From assembly GCA_947630785.1 (NCBI GenBank), contig CANRIW010000003.1, positions 1-64,000 of the forward strand: DNA of 64,000 bases. Direction: 5' to 3'. The position numbers were made by a program, and so were the translations under genes. Below the pieces are notes generated by a model, which was not told where the DNA came from, did no database searches, and saw only the letters and a program-made list of their open reading frames with translations. Source of the DNA: an uncultured Oscillospiraceae bacterium (GTDB taxonomy: Bacteria; Bacillota; Clostridia; Oscillospirales; Oscillospiraceae). Below, one piece after another: positions 26,650 through 35,800 of the stretch; position 1 is the first letter of the stretch, and every line of letters begins with the position of its first letter.

Positions 26650-26734
26650 AAATGCAAAAATAGCCAGAACCGCTCTTGCGGCTCCGGCTGAAAGATGATA
26701 TAGTGATTACAGCGATTACACAGGAGGAACTGTG

Positions 26735-27439
26735 ATGGAATTGAATGATGTCTTAGCAGGCCAGCGCATCATGTGGCCTCTGTGGCAGGGCTATACAATT
26801 AAAAAACATAGAGGCGTGCAATATCTGGTTCCGGATCTGGACGCCTCTGAGCAGCCCAGGTTGATTTGGTATAACTGCGCAGAGATGCCTGGAGAGCTGG
26901 TTGCAAATGCGTTGGAACTGGGACGCCTGATCACCATAGACGACCCGTCAAAAGACTACGCCTGTACCGATTTTGCGGCCCGTTACGGCCTCCTGGGGCT
27001 TGGGGCGGATAAGGACACCGCCCCTGTCCAGCACCCCGATTTGAGGCCGTCAAGCCGCTTGGTAAACAGCAAAGGCTATGGCGAGGAATTGGAGCGCTTT
27101 CGCAACGTGTTCAAAAGCCTGTATCAGCGGTTCAGCATTATCGGCAGACCGGAGGTTCTCCCGCTTCCAAAAGGCTCCGATCTCCTGGCTTTGTCCGGAT
27201 CGATTGGCTTTCACATGACAGGAGCGACGCGCCCGCAGTTTTCCTGGGAGTTTTCCTCGCTGGAGGCGTTTCTCCATTTCGCGTACAGCGCATTGGTCAG
27301 CAGCCCGCGAAAGACACTGAAAATCTGCAAAAACTGTGAGCAAATATATTACAATATCAATCCCAAAAGCGAGTTTTGTAGTACACGGTGCAGGAATTAC
27401 TATAACGTGAAGGTGTTTAGGGAGAAAGAGAAAATCTAA
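26735..27439 (+). CDS. CGNR-like zinc-finger protein, first gene of the restriction cassette
   Basis: 234 residues. The C-terminus has a four-Cys zinc-binding motif, CKNCEQIYYN...FCSTRCRNYYNVKVF (about 198-228), similar to CGNR-type fingers of ABATE-like putative regulators. The N-terminal 190 residues show no motif I know. ATG 26735 has AGGAGG at ideal spacing; GTG 26732 is less likely. It precedes res by 38 nt and may regulate the cassette or take part in it. Upstream lie GATTAC repeats (26705, 26714) that could be its operator. Confidence 0.55.
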   Translation: MELNDVLAGQRIMWPLWQGYTIKKHRGVQYLVPDLDASEQPRLIWYNCAEMPGELVANALELGRLITIDDPSKDYACTDFAARYGLLGLGADKDTAPVQHPDLRPSSRLVNSKGYGEELERFRNVFKSLYQRFSIIGRPEVLPLPKGSDLLALSGSIGFHMTGATRPQFSWEFSSLEAFLHFAYSALVSSPRKTLKICKNCEQIYYNINPKSEFCSTRCRNYYNVKVFREKEKI

Positions 27440-27477
27440 AGCGAAATCGCTATTATTCACAGTTGGGGGAGCAAAAG

Positions 27478-30357
27478 ATGTTCCATCAAATGATTACCAA
27501 CGCAAGAAACCAGTGGCTGGCATCTCCTGATTGCACAGTCAGGGATCTGCTCCGTTATATTGAGCGAACCGGCCAGATGCGCGACGCGCAGATCGAGGCC
27601 ATAAAAACCTATCTGTTTTTGAAGATCTGCTGTGGGTGCAGGCCCCTCTCTGCCCTGTTTGCAGAGGGCGCGTTCAACACTGCGGACATCGGAGAACTGT
27701 CCCTCCCTGACCGGGTAAAAGGGTATCTTCGGGCTGACCCCGCAGCGGCAGCGCTCCTGGAGTACGCTAACCTGAAAAACGACGAGGGTGAGCAGGTCTC
27801 CAAACGGTTGGCGGAACAGATCGCATCAGAGCCGGACAGCATCGACTATCAGAAGTTTTTTAAGGACGTTTTCTACGGCGTCTCCTATACCGACTACCTG
27901 TTCAGCCTGCCCATGGGCGCGGGAAAGACTTACCTCATGGCGGCGTTTATCTATCTTGATCTGTATTTCGCGCTGAATGAGCCGCAAAACCCTGCCTTCG
28001 CCCACAATTTCATTATCTTTGCGCCCTCTGGATTGAAGTCCTCCGTGGTTCCCAGTCTGAAGACCATCCAGAAGTTCGATCCAGCTTGGGTCATTCCGGA
28101 GCCCGCTGCGTCCCGCGTTAAGCGCATGATTTCCTTCGAGGTGCTGGATCAGGCCAAGACCGCCAATAAGTCCAACAAGACAAAGAATCCCAATGTGCAA
28201 AAAATCGCCAACCACCAGCCGCTGGACGAGCTGTTCGGTTTGGTGGCCGTGACCAACGCGGAAAAGGTCATTCTGGACCGCATCCAGGAGCGAAGCGGAC
28301 AGATCACCTTCTACGAGGAGAGTGACGACGAAAAGGACCGGCAAGCCAACGAGCTGCGCAACCTGATCGGCAAGCTGCCTGCCCTGTCCGTTTTCATCGA
28401 CGAGGTCCACCATGCGGTCAGCGACGAGATCAAACTGCGGGCCGTGGTGAATCAGTGGACGGCGAACCGCACAGTCAACTCTGTGGTGGGCTTTTCTGGC
28501 ACGCCGTACCTGGAGCGGGCGGAAAAAATCGCCGTGACGGACAGGCTGTCCGTGGCCACGGCGGAGATCACCAATATCGTCTACTACTATCCCCTTATCA
28601 GCGGCGTGGGGAACTTCCTGAAACGCCCGGTGGTGAAGATCGCAGACATAGCGGAGAGCACGCGCATCATCGAGAACGGTGTCAGGGCGTTCCTGGACAC
28701 CTATTTGGATACCGTTTATCAGGACGACACCACCGCCAAACTGGGCATCTACTGCGGCACCATTGAGAAACTGGAGGAGACGGTCTATCCCCTGGTCTCC
28801 AGGATCGCCGGGGAATACGGCCTCCCAGGGGACGCCATTCTCCGCTTCCACAAGGGCAACAAACAACACCCCCAGCCGGCGGACAGCCAAATGCAGTTCG
28901 ACAGCCTGGACAAGCCTTTTTCCAGAGTCCGCATCGTCCTGTTAGTGCAGATCGGCAAGGAGGGCTGGGACTGCCGCAGCCTCACCGGGATCATTCTCTC
29001 CCAGGAGGGGGACTGCCCCAAGAACATGGTGCTCCAAACCTCCTGCCGCTGCCTGCGTCAAGTGGACAAGGGGCAGCCGGAGACGGCGCTCATCTACCTG
29101 AACCGGGCCAACGGAGAGAAACTGGACGCCCAGCTCCAGCAGCAGCACCACATCTCCCTCAAAGAGTTCGGGGACGCCGACAATGGCAAAATCACGCTCA
29201 ACCGCTATGATCGGACGGGCTATCTCAAGCTGCCCAGGGTGGAGTTCTACCAGTTGAAGGTCAGCTATGCCACTACCATCACCAGCGAGGCGGACCCGGC
29301 GGCGGACATCCCCCAGGCCTGCGTCGGTGCAGAGGCCGCGCTGGAGAGTACGACCACCACTGATCTGACTATGAAAGCCCTGGCGACGGAGGTTCACGAC
29401 GAGGAGCAGGGCGCCGTCCCCGCCACCTTCGACGCTTGGCTGTATGGGATCGCCCGGAGCAGCATTGATACGCTGAAGCTGGAAGAACTGAATCAGCACC
29501 GTGAGGCGCTTCGGCGGGTGTTCGAGCAGATCACCTATGAGCGGGATGGCAGCCGGTATTTCAGTTCCCGGTATGACCGGGCCGCAGTGGAGGCCAACAT
29601 CCGCAAGGCGTTCTGTATCAAGCGGACCTACACCACCAAAGAGGAGCTTGTCCCGGAGGAGGCCAGTCTGCTGAACATTGCCAACTTCCAGCCGGTGATC
29701 CATGCCGATTCCGCTGACGCCTACTATCCCAAGCAGGATACGGTGGAAAACATCATCTTGGACGACCAGGGCAAGCTGAAAATGAAGCCCGATATCCAAG
29801 CGGCGATTCTGGTACTGGAGGCGGACGACAGCCCGGCCAACCGTGCGATTGCCGAAACGCTCCGTAAGCAAAATTCCTCCCACCCACAGAAGGACAAGTC
29901 TTTCCACTACCTGCCCTATCGCACGGACAGCGGGTTCGAGCGGAAGTTCATGGATGGGATGCTGCCCTTCCTGGACGATCCCGCTGTCAAGGCCATGGGG
30001 CTGGAGCTCTACTACAACGGGGACAAGGCCCTGACAGAGTTTCAGATCCGTTGCTACAAGTCCGCCGGGGGCCGGTATCGGTATATCGGGATGTACACCC
30101 CGGACTTCCTCATCCTCCAGCGCCGAGCGGGAAAGATCTACAAGGCCATCATCGTGGAGACCAAGGGCGAGCTCTACGCCAACGACCCGAAGTTCAAGGA
30201 CAAGCGGGCGTTCACAGAGTCGGAGTTCGTCCGGCAGAACAACGCGAAGTTCGGGTATGAGCGGTTCGAATACCTGTATCTGGAGGACACCATGCCGGAG
30301 GCGGAGAGATTATGGATTGTGAAAGAGAAAATTAAGAAATTCTTTGATGGAAATTAG
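27478..30357 (+). CDS. res: Type III restriction enzyme, Res (helicase-nuclease) subunit
   Basis: A 959-residue SF2 helicase with a C-terminal nuclease. Walker A is PMGAGKT (145-151), the DEAD-type motif is IDEVHHA (about 306), motif III is FSGTPY, and motif VI lies in LQTSCRCLRQ. The C-terminal PD-(D/E)xK nuclease appears as TPDFLILQR...VETKG (about residues 875-894). It uses ATP to translocate or diffuse along DNA and cuts unmodified sites together with Mod. ATG 27478 has GGGGGAG upstream; TTG 27463 is rejected. Unusually, another gene lies between it and mod. Confidence 0.92.
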   Translation: MFHQMITNARNQWLASPDCTVRDLLRYIERTGQMRDAQIEAIKTYLFLKICCGCRPLSALFAEGAFNTADIGELSLPDRVKGYLRADPAAAALLEYANLKNDEGEQVSKRLAEQIASEPDSIDYQKFFKDVFYGVSYTDYLFSLPMGAGKTYLMAAFIYLDLYFALNEPQNPAFAHNFIIFAPSGLKSSVVPSLKTIQKFDPAWVIPEPAASRVKRMISFEVLDQAKTANKSNKTKNPNVQKIANHQPLDELFGLVAVTNAEKVILDRIQERSGQITFYEESDDEKDRQANELRNLIGKLPALSVFIDEVHHAVSDEIKLRAVVNQWTANRTVNSVVGFSGTPYLERAEKIAVTDRLSVATAEITNIVYYYPLISGVGNFLKRPVVKIADIAESTRIIENGVRAFLDTYLDTVYQDDTTAKLGIYCGTIEKLEETVYPLVSRIAGEYGLPGDAILRFHKGNKQHPQPADSQMQFDSLDKPFSRVRIVLLVQIGKEGWDCRSLTGIILSQEGDCPKNMVLQTSCRCLRQVDKGQPETALIYLNRANGEKLDAQLQQQHHISLKEFGDADNGKITLNRYDRTGYLKLPRVEFYQLKVSYATTITSEADPAADIPQACVGAEAALESTTTTDLTMKALATEVHDEEQGAVPATFDAWLYGIARSSIDTLKLEELNQHREALRRVFEQITYERDGSRYFSSRYDRAAVEANIRKAFCIKRTYTTKEELVPEEASLLNIANFQPVIHADSADAYYPKQDTVENIILDDQGKLKMKPDIQAAILVLEADDSPANRAIAETLRKQNSSHPQKDKSFHYLPYRTDSGFERKFMDGMLPFLDDPAVKAMGLELYYNGDKALTEFQIRCYKSAGGRYRYIGMYTPDFLILQRRAGKIYKAIIVETKGELYANDPKFKDKRAFTESEFVRQNNAKFGYERFEYLYLEDTMPEAERLWIVKEKIKKFFDGN

Positions 30358-30412
30358 ATTTTAAACAATGGATAGGGAAGAGTGTGTTTTTCCAATCATA
30401 GGGGGTCAGATA

Positions 30413-31045
30413 ATGAGATTGCAAAGGAAAACACTATTTTGGTCTAGCTTTGTTTCGATTATTGCATTGACTATATCGTATGTAACGTATATTGCCGAGT
30501 ACGAATACATAAGCAATATCTGCGTAGGACTATTTTCAAGCGGAATCTTAATCTGTATTACTTCGGCTGTGGCTTATTATCATGAGCGAAATGCTACGAT
30601 TTTATTGCTATACAGAGGTTGCTATAAATTCATGGAATCACTTACAAATAATTTGAGGTTAGATAACATGATCGATATCTATGAATTGCGCGAAGACCTC
30701 GATATGATAATTCATGTGTATAATGAGGATGTATACTATTACATTTGTGAGTTAAAGCAAATAAATCGGCACTCTAGCATTCGTAAAATTACTGATGATA
30801 TATGGGAAAATATACGACATGTCTATTTATTTGCCGCTGATGACAGAAAGACCGTTATGAAGTGCTTGCTTGGAGACTTGGATGTAACGGAAATTAAAAA
30901 CTATCCCTGGAAGCATGTTGGCGATGAGGCCGCGGCATATTTGGAAAAGCTTCAAAAAGCATTAGACAAACTTGCCTATCAGATGAATTATTTCAATAGA
31001 AGAAAAGAAAAAAGTAGCCAGGAGGTGCCCACTGATGCCGATTAA
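30413..31045 (+). CDS. Two-TM protein embedded between res and mod
   Basis: 210 residues. Two hydrophobic segments at the N-terminus (about 10-30, WSSFVSIIALTISYVTYI, and 35-58) are followed by a ~150-residue charged, probably cytoplasmic helical domain. No enzymatic motif is visible. It is strikingly AT-rich compared with res. ATG 30413 has GGGGGTC upstream; ATG 30368 lacks a ribosome binding site. Its stop overlaps the mod start by 11 nt, so the two are translationally coupled. It could be a membrane effector of the restriction system or a passenger. Function unknown. Confidence 0.65.
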   Translation: MRLQRKTLFWSSFVSIIALTISYVTYIAEYEYISNICVGLFSSGILICITSAVAYYHERNATILLLYRGCYKFMESLTNNLRLDNMIDIYELREDLDMIIHVYNEDVYYYICELKQINRHSSIRKITDDIWENIRHVYLFAADDRKTVMKCLLGDLDVTEIKNYPWKHVGDEAAAYLEKLQKALDKLAYQMNYFNRRKEKSSQEVPTDAD

Positions 31046-33047
31046 ATACGTCCCTTTCATCCCTGAGCCCATCGAGGGCCAGGCGGTGCTGGCCAATTTC
31101 AACCGCATACTGAAATACAAGGGCGCAAACGATGTGTCCATGGTGCTCCAGCGGGGGATGCCGCTGTATGAGATGGAGAAACAGGAGACGGTGGGCGAGA
31201 ACCCGGACGGCAACATGGTCATCCGGGGCGAGTGCGTGTCGGCCTGCGCCTATCTGAAGGAGCAGGGCATCCAGGTGGATCTGGTCTACATCGACCCGCC
31301 CTTCGCCAGCGGCGCGGACTACGCCAAGAAGGTCTACATCCGCCGCAACCCCAAGGTGGCCGAGGCCATGGCCCAGGCGGAGCAGGAATTAGAAACCACT
31401 GAGGATTTCCGTAAGTTTGAAGAGAAAATGTACGGCGACGTGTGGGACAAAGAGAAATACCTGAACTGGATGTATGAGAACCTCATGGCCATCAAGAGTG
31501 TCATGAGCGAGAAGGCATCAATTTTTGTACATTTAGACTACCATATTGGGGCATATGTAAAAATCCTTATGGATGAAGTCTTTGGTGAAAGTAATTGTAT
31601 CAATGAAATTGTTTGGCGCAGAAAAGGGGGAACAGCCTTGGGATCGATGAATTCTCTTTCTGTGGCGTATGATACGATTTTTTGGTATTCCAAATCCTCC
31701 GACTATGTTATGAATCCTGTATTTTCGAAAGCCTCGAAAGAATATATCGAGCAGCAATTCAAATATAAAGATGCCGACGGCAGACGATACATGATTACAG
31801 TCATGCGGAGCCCTAACCCTCGTCCGAACTTAATGTACGATTACAAGGGATATCAAACACCGCCCAATGGGTGGGCAGTGACCCGCCATAAAATGGAGGA
31901 ACTTGATCGTTTGGGCTACTTGCATTTCCCTGATTCCAAAGATAAACAGGTTTATAGAAAGATTTATCTTGATGAGTATCAAGGTCAAGCAATCAATAAT
32001 TTATGGACAGACATTTCAACATTAAAAGGCAATAATAGTGAACTTACAGATTATGCGACCCAAAAACCTGAGGAACTTTTGGAAAGGATAGTATGCCTGG
32101 CATCAAATACATCCATGCTTGTGGCCGATTTTTTCGGCGGCAGCGGTGTCACCGCAGCGGTGGCCGCCAAGCTGGGCCGGCGCTTCATCCACTGTGACAT
32201 CGGCCTCAACTCCATCCAGACTACCCGCGACCGCCTGAAAGCGGACGGCGCGGAGTTTGACGTGCTGGAGATCAAGGACGGCGTCCAGCTCTACCGCAAC
32301 CCGGTGCAGACCATGGACAAAATCAAGTCGCTGATCCCCGGCCTGAAAAACGAGGACTTCCTGGACTCCTTCTGGGAGGGGGCCATATCCGACAGTAAGC
32401 TGGGCACCGTGCCCGTCTATGTGCCCAACCTGATGGACAGCTCCTCCAAGCTGCTGGACGAGGTAATGATGAACCGCATCCTCCACCAGGCCATCCCCGA
32501 CCTGGACAGCAGCGTGAAGAAGGTCATCGTCTACTACATCGACATCACCAGCGAGGAAGAGATCAAAAAGTTCATCAGGGACGATGACAGCACCGTGGTG
32601 GAGATCGAGCTACGGGATCTGAAGACCATCCTGGACGATGTGGTGGTGGGAGACTATGCCGAATTCCATGTGGAGGAGAGCAGGGCCGATCTGTTCGGCG
32701 GCTGGCGTGTGGTCGTGGACAAGTTCCTCAGCGACCGGGTCATGCAGAAGATCGACGAGTTCAACCAGAAGGCCCGGATGAACGCCACGGAGAAGCGGCC
32801 CTTCAAGCCCATTGAGATCAGCAAGACCGGGCTGGAGCTCATCGAGTATCTGAGCGTGGACTGCACTGCGGTGGAGGGCGAGTGGCACTCCGACAGCGAG
32901 ATCAAGATCGACAAGAACGGGTTCGTCATCCGGGACGGGGCGAAGACCAAGGAGTTCTGGGACGGGACGATCTGCTGTGACAAGCGGCCCCTGCGGGTGA
33001 AGGTGAGGAACATCTGCGGGGATGAAACGGTGTGGAACATGAAGTGA
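31035..33047 (+). CDS. mod: Type III DNA methyltransferase, Mod subunit
   Basis: A 670-residue beta-class N6-adenine methyltransferase. The catalytic motif DPPF (87-90, in VYIDPPFASG) precedes the AdoMet-binding motif FFGGSG (366-371, in ADFFGGSGVTAA), the order of type III Mod proteins. The region between, about residues 160-360, is the expected target-recognition part and is markedly AT-rich, unlike the GC-rich flanks. The C-terminal ~270 residues should contact Res. It methylates one strand of a short asymmetric site, not predictable here, and directs Res. ATG 31035 overlaps the two-TM gene. Confidence 0.93.
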   Translation: MPIKYVPFIPEPIEGQAVLANFNRILKYKGANDVSMVLQRGMPLYEMEKQETVGENPDGNMVIRGECVSACAYLKEQGIQVDLVYIDPPFASGADYAKKVYIRRNPKVAEAMAQAEQELETTEDFRKFEEKMYGDVWDKEKYLNWMYENLMAIKSVMSEKASIFVHLDYHIGAYVKILMDEVFGESNCINEIVWRRKGGTALGSMNSLSVAYDTIFWYSKSSDYVMNPVFSKASKEYIEQQFKYKDADGRRYMITVMRSPNPRPNLMYDYKGYQTPPNGWAVTRHKMEELDRLGYLHFPDSKDKQVYRKIYLDEYQGQAINNLWTDISTLKGNNSELTDYATQKPEELLERIVCLASNTSMLVADFFGGSGVTAAVAAKLGRRFIHCDIGLNSIQTTRDRLKADGAEFDVLEIKDGVQLYRNPVQTMDKIKSLIPGLKNEDFLDSFWEGAISDSKLGTVPVYVPNLMDSSSKLLDEVMMNRILHQAIPDLDSSVKKVIVYYIDITSEEEIKKFIRDDDSTVVEIELRDLKTILDDVVVGDYAEFHVEESRADLFGGWRVVVDKFLSDRVMQKIDEFNQKARMNATEKRPFKPIEISKTGLELIEYLSVDCTAVEGEWHSDSEIKIDKNGFVIRDGAKTKEFWDGTICCDKRPLRVKVRNICGDETVWNMK

Positions 33048-33099
33048 ATTGTTTGCTCACCTATACATTCATAAACTATGGACGGGATTTGAAAAGTCG

Positions 33100-34098
33100 A
33101 TGATACACGCAGACATTTTTGAGGCTATTCGTGCCATTGAGCCATCCTCTCCGGTGTTAAATCTGAAAGATAAGAATGGACAGGGGCTTCTGCGGCGACA
33201 TCTCGCATACGACATGATGACAGGCCCAAATGGGAAAACCGTGATGATCCCCCGCACAGGGATGAATATGATACTCTATCGGGGGCAGCGAAACAAAGAT
33301 TGGATTTGCGATCCCGTTATATATAGGAACGCGACAGAACAATCACTTCTGATAGATCGGCTAAAAGTAATAGATTTTTCCTTGATTGCCGAACAATTTC
33401 CTCCGGTCTATTACGCAAGGCAATGGAACGTAGATGTAGATATGCTTGCCCTTGCCCAGCACTACGAAATAAAAACAGATATGCTGGATTTGACGTCGGA
33501 TATTTCTGTGGCTGCTTTTTTTGCGGTGACAAAGTATAACGACCTAAAAGGGCGGTATGAACCGATGCACAGCGGAGTTGGGTCTATCAGCACCTTCTTC
33601 TCCTTGATGGGGATGGAAACTGATGATCTAGATTTCAGAATAGTTGGACTACAGCCCTTTGCGCGACCAGGTCAACAATGTGCTTTTGGTATAAGGCTGC
33701 CCCAGGGCGCTACGCTGGAATCTCTAAATCGCGGCAATAAAATATACTTCCAACATAACCCGAAATACAACCAGCAAATAATGGATATTTTTGGAGCAGA
33801 GAAAAATAATACGCTGTTTCCGAAAGAGCGTATTGCAGATGCTGCAAAAATCGTTCGGGATAGCACAGTAGTAACGGAACGGGCAATTGACCTGTATTGT
33901 GCTGCTCATGGGGTTGAGAAGACTGATATCAAAAACAAGCTAAAAGATTGTCATATTGACATTTCACCGAAACCGATCTTCCGACTAACGAAAAAAGAAA
34001 ACGAGGCATTGAGGCGGCAGTTCCGTAGTAATCCTTTTGGCAATGTTGAAATACCAATATTTCAAAGATTGATGTATACTCCCAGCACAAAACAGTAG
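33100..34098 (+). CDS. FRG domain-containing protein
   Basis: 332 residues. The FRG domain is recognised by LYRGQRNKDW (about 59-68) and LALAQHYEIKTDMLDLTSDISVAAFFA (about 116-142), the usual two signature blocks. FRG proteins are often found beside restriction and other phage-defence genes, but the activity is unknown. The gene is AT-rich and follows mod by 52 nt. ATG 33100 is chosen; the alternative TTG 33049 directly after the mod stop would add 17 residues and could be used by coupling. No terminator separates it from mod. Confidence 0.85.
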   Translation: MIHADIFEAIRAIEPSSPVLNLKDKNGQGLLRRHLAYDMMTGPNGKTVMIPRTGMNMILYRGQRNKDWICDPVIYRNATEQSLLIDRLKVIDFSLIAEQFPPVYYARQWNVDVDMLALAQHYEIKTDMLDLTSDISVAAFFAVTKYNDLKGRYEPMHSGVGSISTFFSLMGMETDDLDFRIVGLQPFARPGQQCAFGIRLPQGATLESLNRGNKIYFQHNPKYNQQIMDIFGAEKNNTLFPKERIADAAKIVRDSTVVTERAIDLYCAAHGVEKTDIKNKLKDCHIDISPKPIFRLTKKENEALRRQFRSNPFGNVEIPIFQRLMYTPSTKQ

Positions 34099-34149
34099 CT
34101 ATTGCGCTCAGATTGTGCTATTGTGTCTTGCTAACAGGAGGCGAGACAT

Positions 34150-34455
34150 ATGAACGAAACCCTCAAAGCCTTATACGACAGTTTCTACATCCGCCCCGAA
34201 GTCCCCGCAGCCGAAGCGGAGGCCGAGACTGCCCGTCAGGCACTCGGTGAACTGCTGGACAAGCAGGGCCGCCGATTGGTACTACGGATCATTGACGCCA
34301 AGGATGAGATCGCGGATGCCCGCTCTCTGGACAGCTTCATTAGTGGGTTCCGGCTGGCGTGGCGGCTGGCCATTGAACTGAATCGATACGACAGTGAGCG
34401 CCCGGAGTTTCTTCCGGGCGCTCACCGCGTCTATCAGGACATGGATAGTGAGTGA
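34150..34455 (+). CDS. Small helical mobile-element protein (DUF6809-like)
   Basis: 101 residues, helical and acidic (MNETLKALYDSFYIRPEV...), matching the DUF6809-type small proteins common in Firmicute mobile elements. Function unknown. ATG 34150 has AGGAGGCGAG upstream. It is the last rightward gene of the cargo block; the GAGCGCCCGGA/TCCGGGCGCTC inverted repeat within its 3' end (34398-34424) may help terminate transcription before the convergent mobilisation genes. Confidence 0.7.
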   Translation: MNETLKALYDSFYIRPEVPAAEAEAETARQALGELLDKQGRRLVLRIIDAKDEIADARSLDSFISGFRLAWRLAIELNRYDSERPEFLPGAHRVYQDMDSE

Positions 34456-34812
34456 TCACTCCGCCCGCTCCGCCGTCCGCCAGGAGAGGTACCCGTTTGC
34501 CTTTCTGCGGTAAGTACACCTCCACCGGCTCCCGTCAAAGACCTCGTCGGCAAAGTTGATGAGCGTCTCCTTGGGCGAGTAGTTCACGCCCCAACTCTGC
34601 CACCAAGCTTGGAGCATGACCTTCCGCCCATCATCCGCGTCGAAGCAGCACAGCAGCATGGGTTTATTTCTGTGCCAGCAGCGAAAGGCCAGGGTGCCGG
34701 TGAACTCTCCATCCTCGGTGGGAATACGGTACTCGCTCAGCGGCGCGGCCTCCCGATCCGCCTTGGTGCGGATGATCTGCGCCCGACAGGGATACTGTTC
34801 CTCGTAAGTCAT
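34456..34812 (-). CDS. Hypothetical protein downstream of mobV
   Basis: 118 residues beginning MTYEEQYPCRAQIIRTKADRE. It has a central FRCWHRNKPMLLCCFDADDGRKV segment and no recognised domain or TM helix. Small proteins like this commonly accompany MobV relaxases in Firmicute elements. ATG 34812 has GAGGAGG upstream, lies 13 nt after mobV, and the ORF-track extension overlaps mobV. Its end abuts the DUF6809-like gene (convergent). Function unknown. Confidence 0.65.
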   Translation of the reverse strand: MTYEEQYPCRAQIIRTKADREAAPLSEYRIPTEDGEFTGTLAFRCWHRNKPMLLCCFDADDGRKVMLQAWWQSWGVNYSPKETLINFADEVFDGSRWRCTYRRKANGYLSWRTAERAE

Positions 34813-34825
34813 TTTCGATTCCTCC

Positions 34826-35800
34826 TCATTTGTGATCAAAGTACTGGTTCTGCTGCTGGCCCAGCTCATACCGGCGCCGCAGCTCCTCGTAGATCTCCGG
34901 CGGGATGGAGTCGATGAAACTCTGGTACTCCCGAAGCTCGTAGATCAGGTTCAGCCCCTCCTGGTGCTCCTGATCCCGCTCCCACTTGGCCTGCTCCGCC
35001 TCGCCTCGCAGCGCAAGTTCCTCCTTCCGCATGACCTCGATCTGCTGGCCGTAGGGTTTCAGCTTCGCCTCAAAGGCGTTGACCTTCGGGTACCACTGGG
35101 AGAGCAGCGCCAACAATTTCTCCCTCTGTTTTGATGCGTTCAGCACTCCGATGTCCTTGACCTCCCTCCGGATCTGCTTCATCTCCTGGCTCAGCCGGTG
35201 GGATTGCTTGTACAGCCAGGTGGGGATGTGCTTCCGCTTGGTGACCGCCGCCGCCTGCCCCCGCTCCAGCTCCGGGAACTCCTCGGCCATGTAGTCGTGG
35301 AATCGGTCCTGCCACTCCACCAGCCGCGCCCGGTCCCCCATCACCTCCTTGGCGGACAACCGGTTGTCTTTGGTAAGCGGCACGAAGCACAGGTGCATGT
35401 GAGGGTTGCGCTCGTCCATGTGGACCACGGCGGAAAAGATGTTCTCCGCGCCCACCTCGCTCTGCATGAACTCCAGCGCCCGCTCGAAGTAGCGGCGGGT
35501 CTTTTTCTCGGAGAGACTCGCTAAAAATTTCGGTGTGGCGGTGATGATGGTGTCGATGAACTTCACGCTGTCCTTCCTCACCCGGCACCGGGGGTTGGCC
35601 CTCTGGGCCCGCTCGATGCGGGATTGGATCTCCGCGTAATATTTCATCTGCGGCTGGACCAGATGGTAGTTCTGAGCGGAGCGTGAGGTGTCCACGTCGG
35701 GGTTGCTGGCGTACTGTTCCTTCTTCCGCTCGTGATGTTTTTCCAGGGCGCTGGCCGGGCCGCCCTTCCGTTTCTCAAATCGCAAGATGGCAAATGGCAT
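34826..35800 (-). CDS. mobV: MobV family relaxase (Mob/Pre)
   Basis: Nicks the element at oriT and pilots the strand during mobilisation by a helper conjugation system. 324 residues. The diagnostic MobV motif is HMDERNPHMH (127-136). The N-terminus (FAILRFEKRKG) and the active-site region are present, followed by a C-terminal coiled coil (about 230-310). ATG 35800 has AAAGGAG upstream. A pMV158-type nic sequence lies 181 nt upstream of its start. No coupling protein or mating-pair genes are present. Confidence 0.93.
   Translation of the reverse strand: MPFAILRFEKRKGGPASALEKHHERKKEQYASNPDVDTSRSAQNYHLVQPQMKYYAEIQSRIERAQRANPRCRVRKDSVKFIDTIITATPKFLASLSEKKTRRYFERALEFMQSEVGAENIFSAVVHMDERNPHMHLCFVPLTKDNRLSAKEVMGDRARLVEWQDRFHDYMAEEFPELERGQAAAVTKRKHIPTWLYKQSHRLSQEMKQIRREVKDIGVLNASKQREKLLALLSQWYPKVNAFEAKLKPYGQQIEVMRKEELALRGEAEQAKWERDQEHQEGLNLIYELREYQSFIDSIPPEIYEELRRRYELGQQQNQYFDHK

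Noticed and set aside
30368-30412. Longer start for the two-TM gene
   Set aside because: ATG 30368 has no ribosome binding site, while ATG 30413 has GGGGGTC at good spacing and begins the TM protein with a basic N-terminus.
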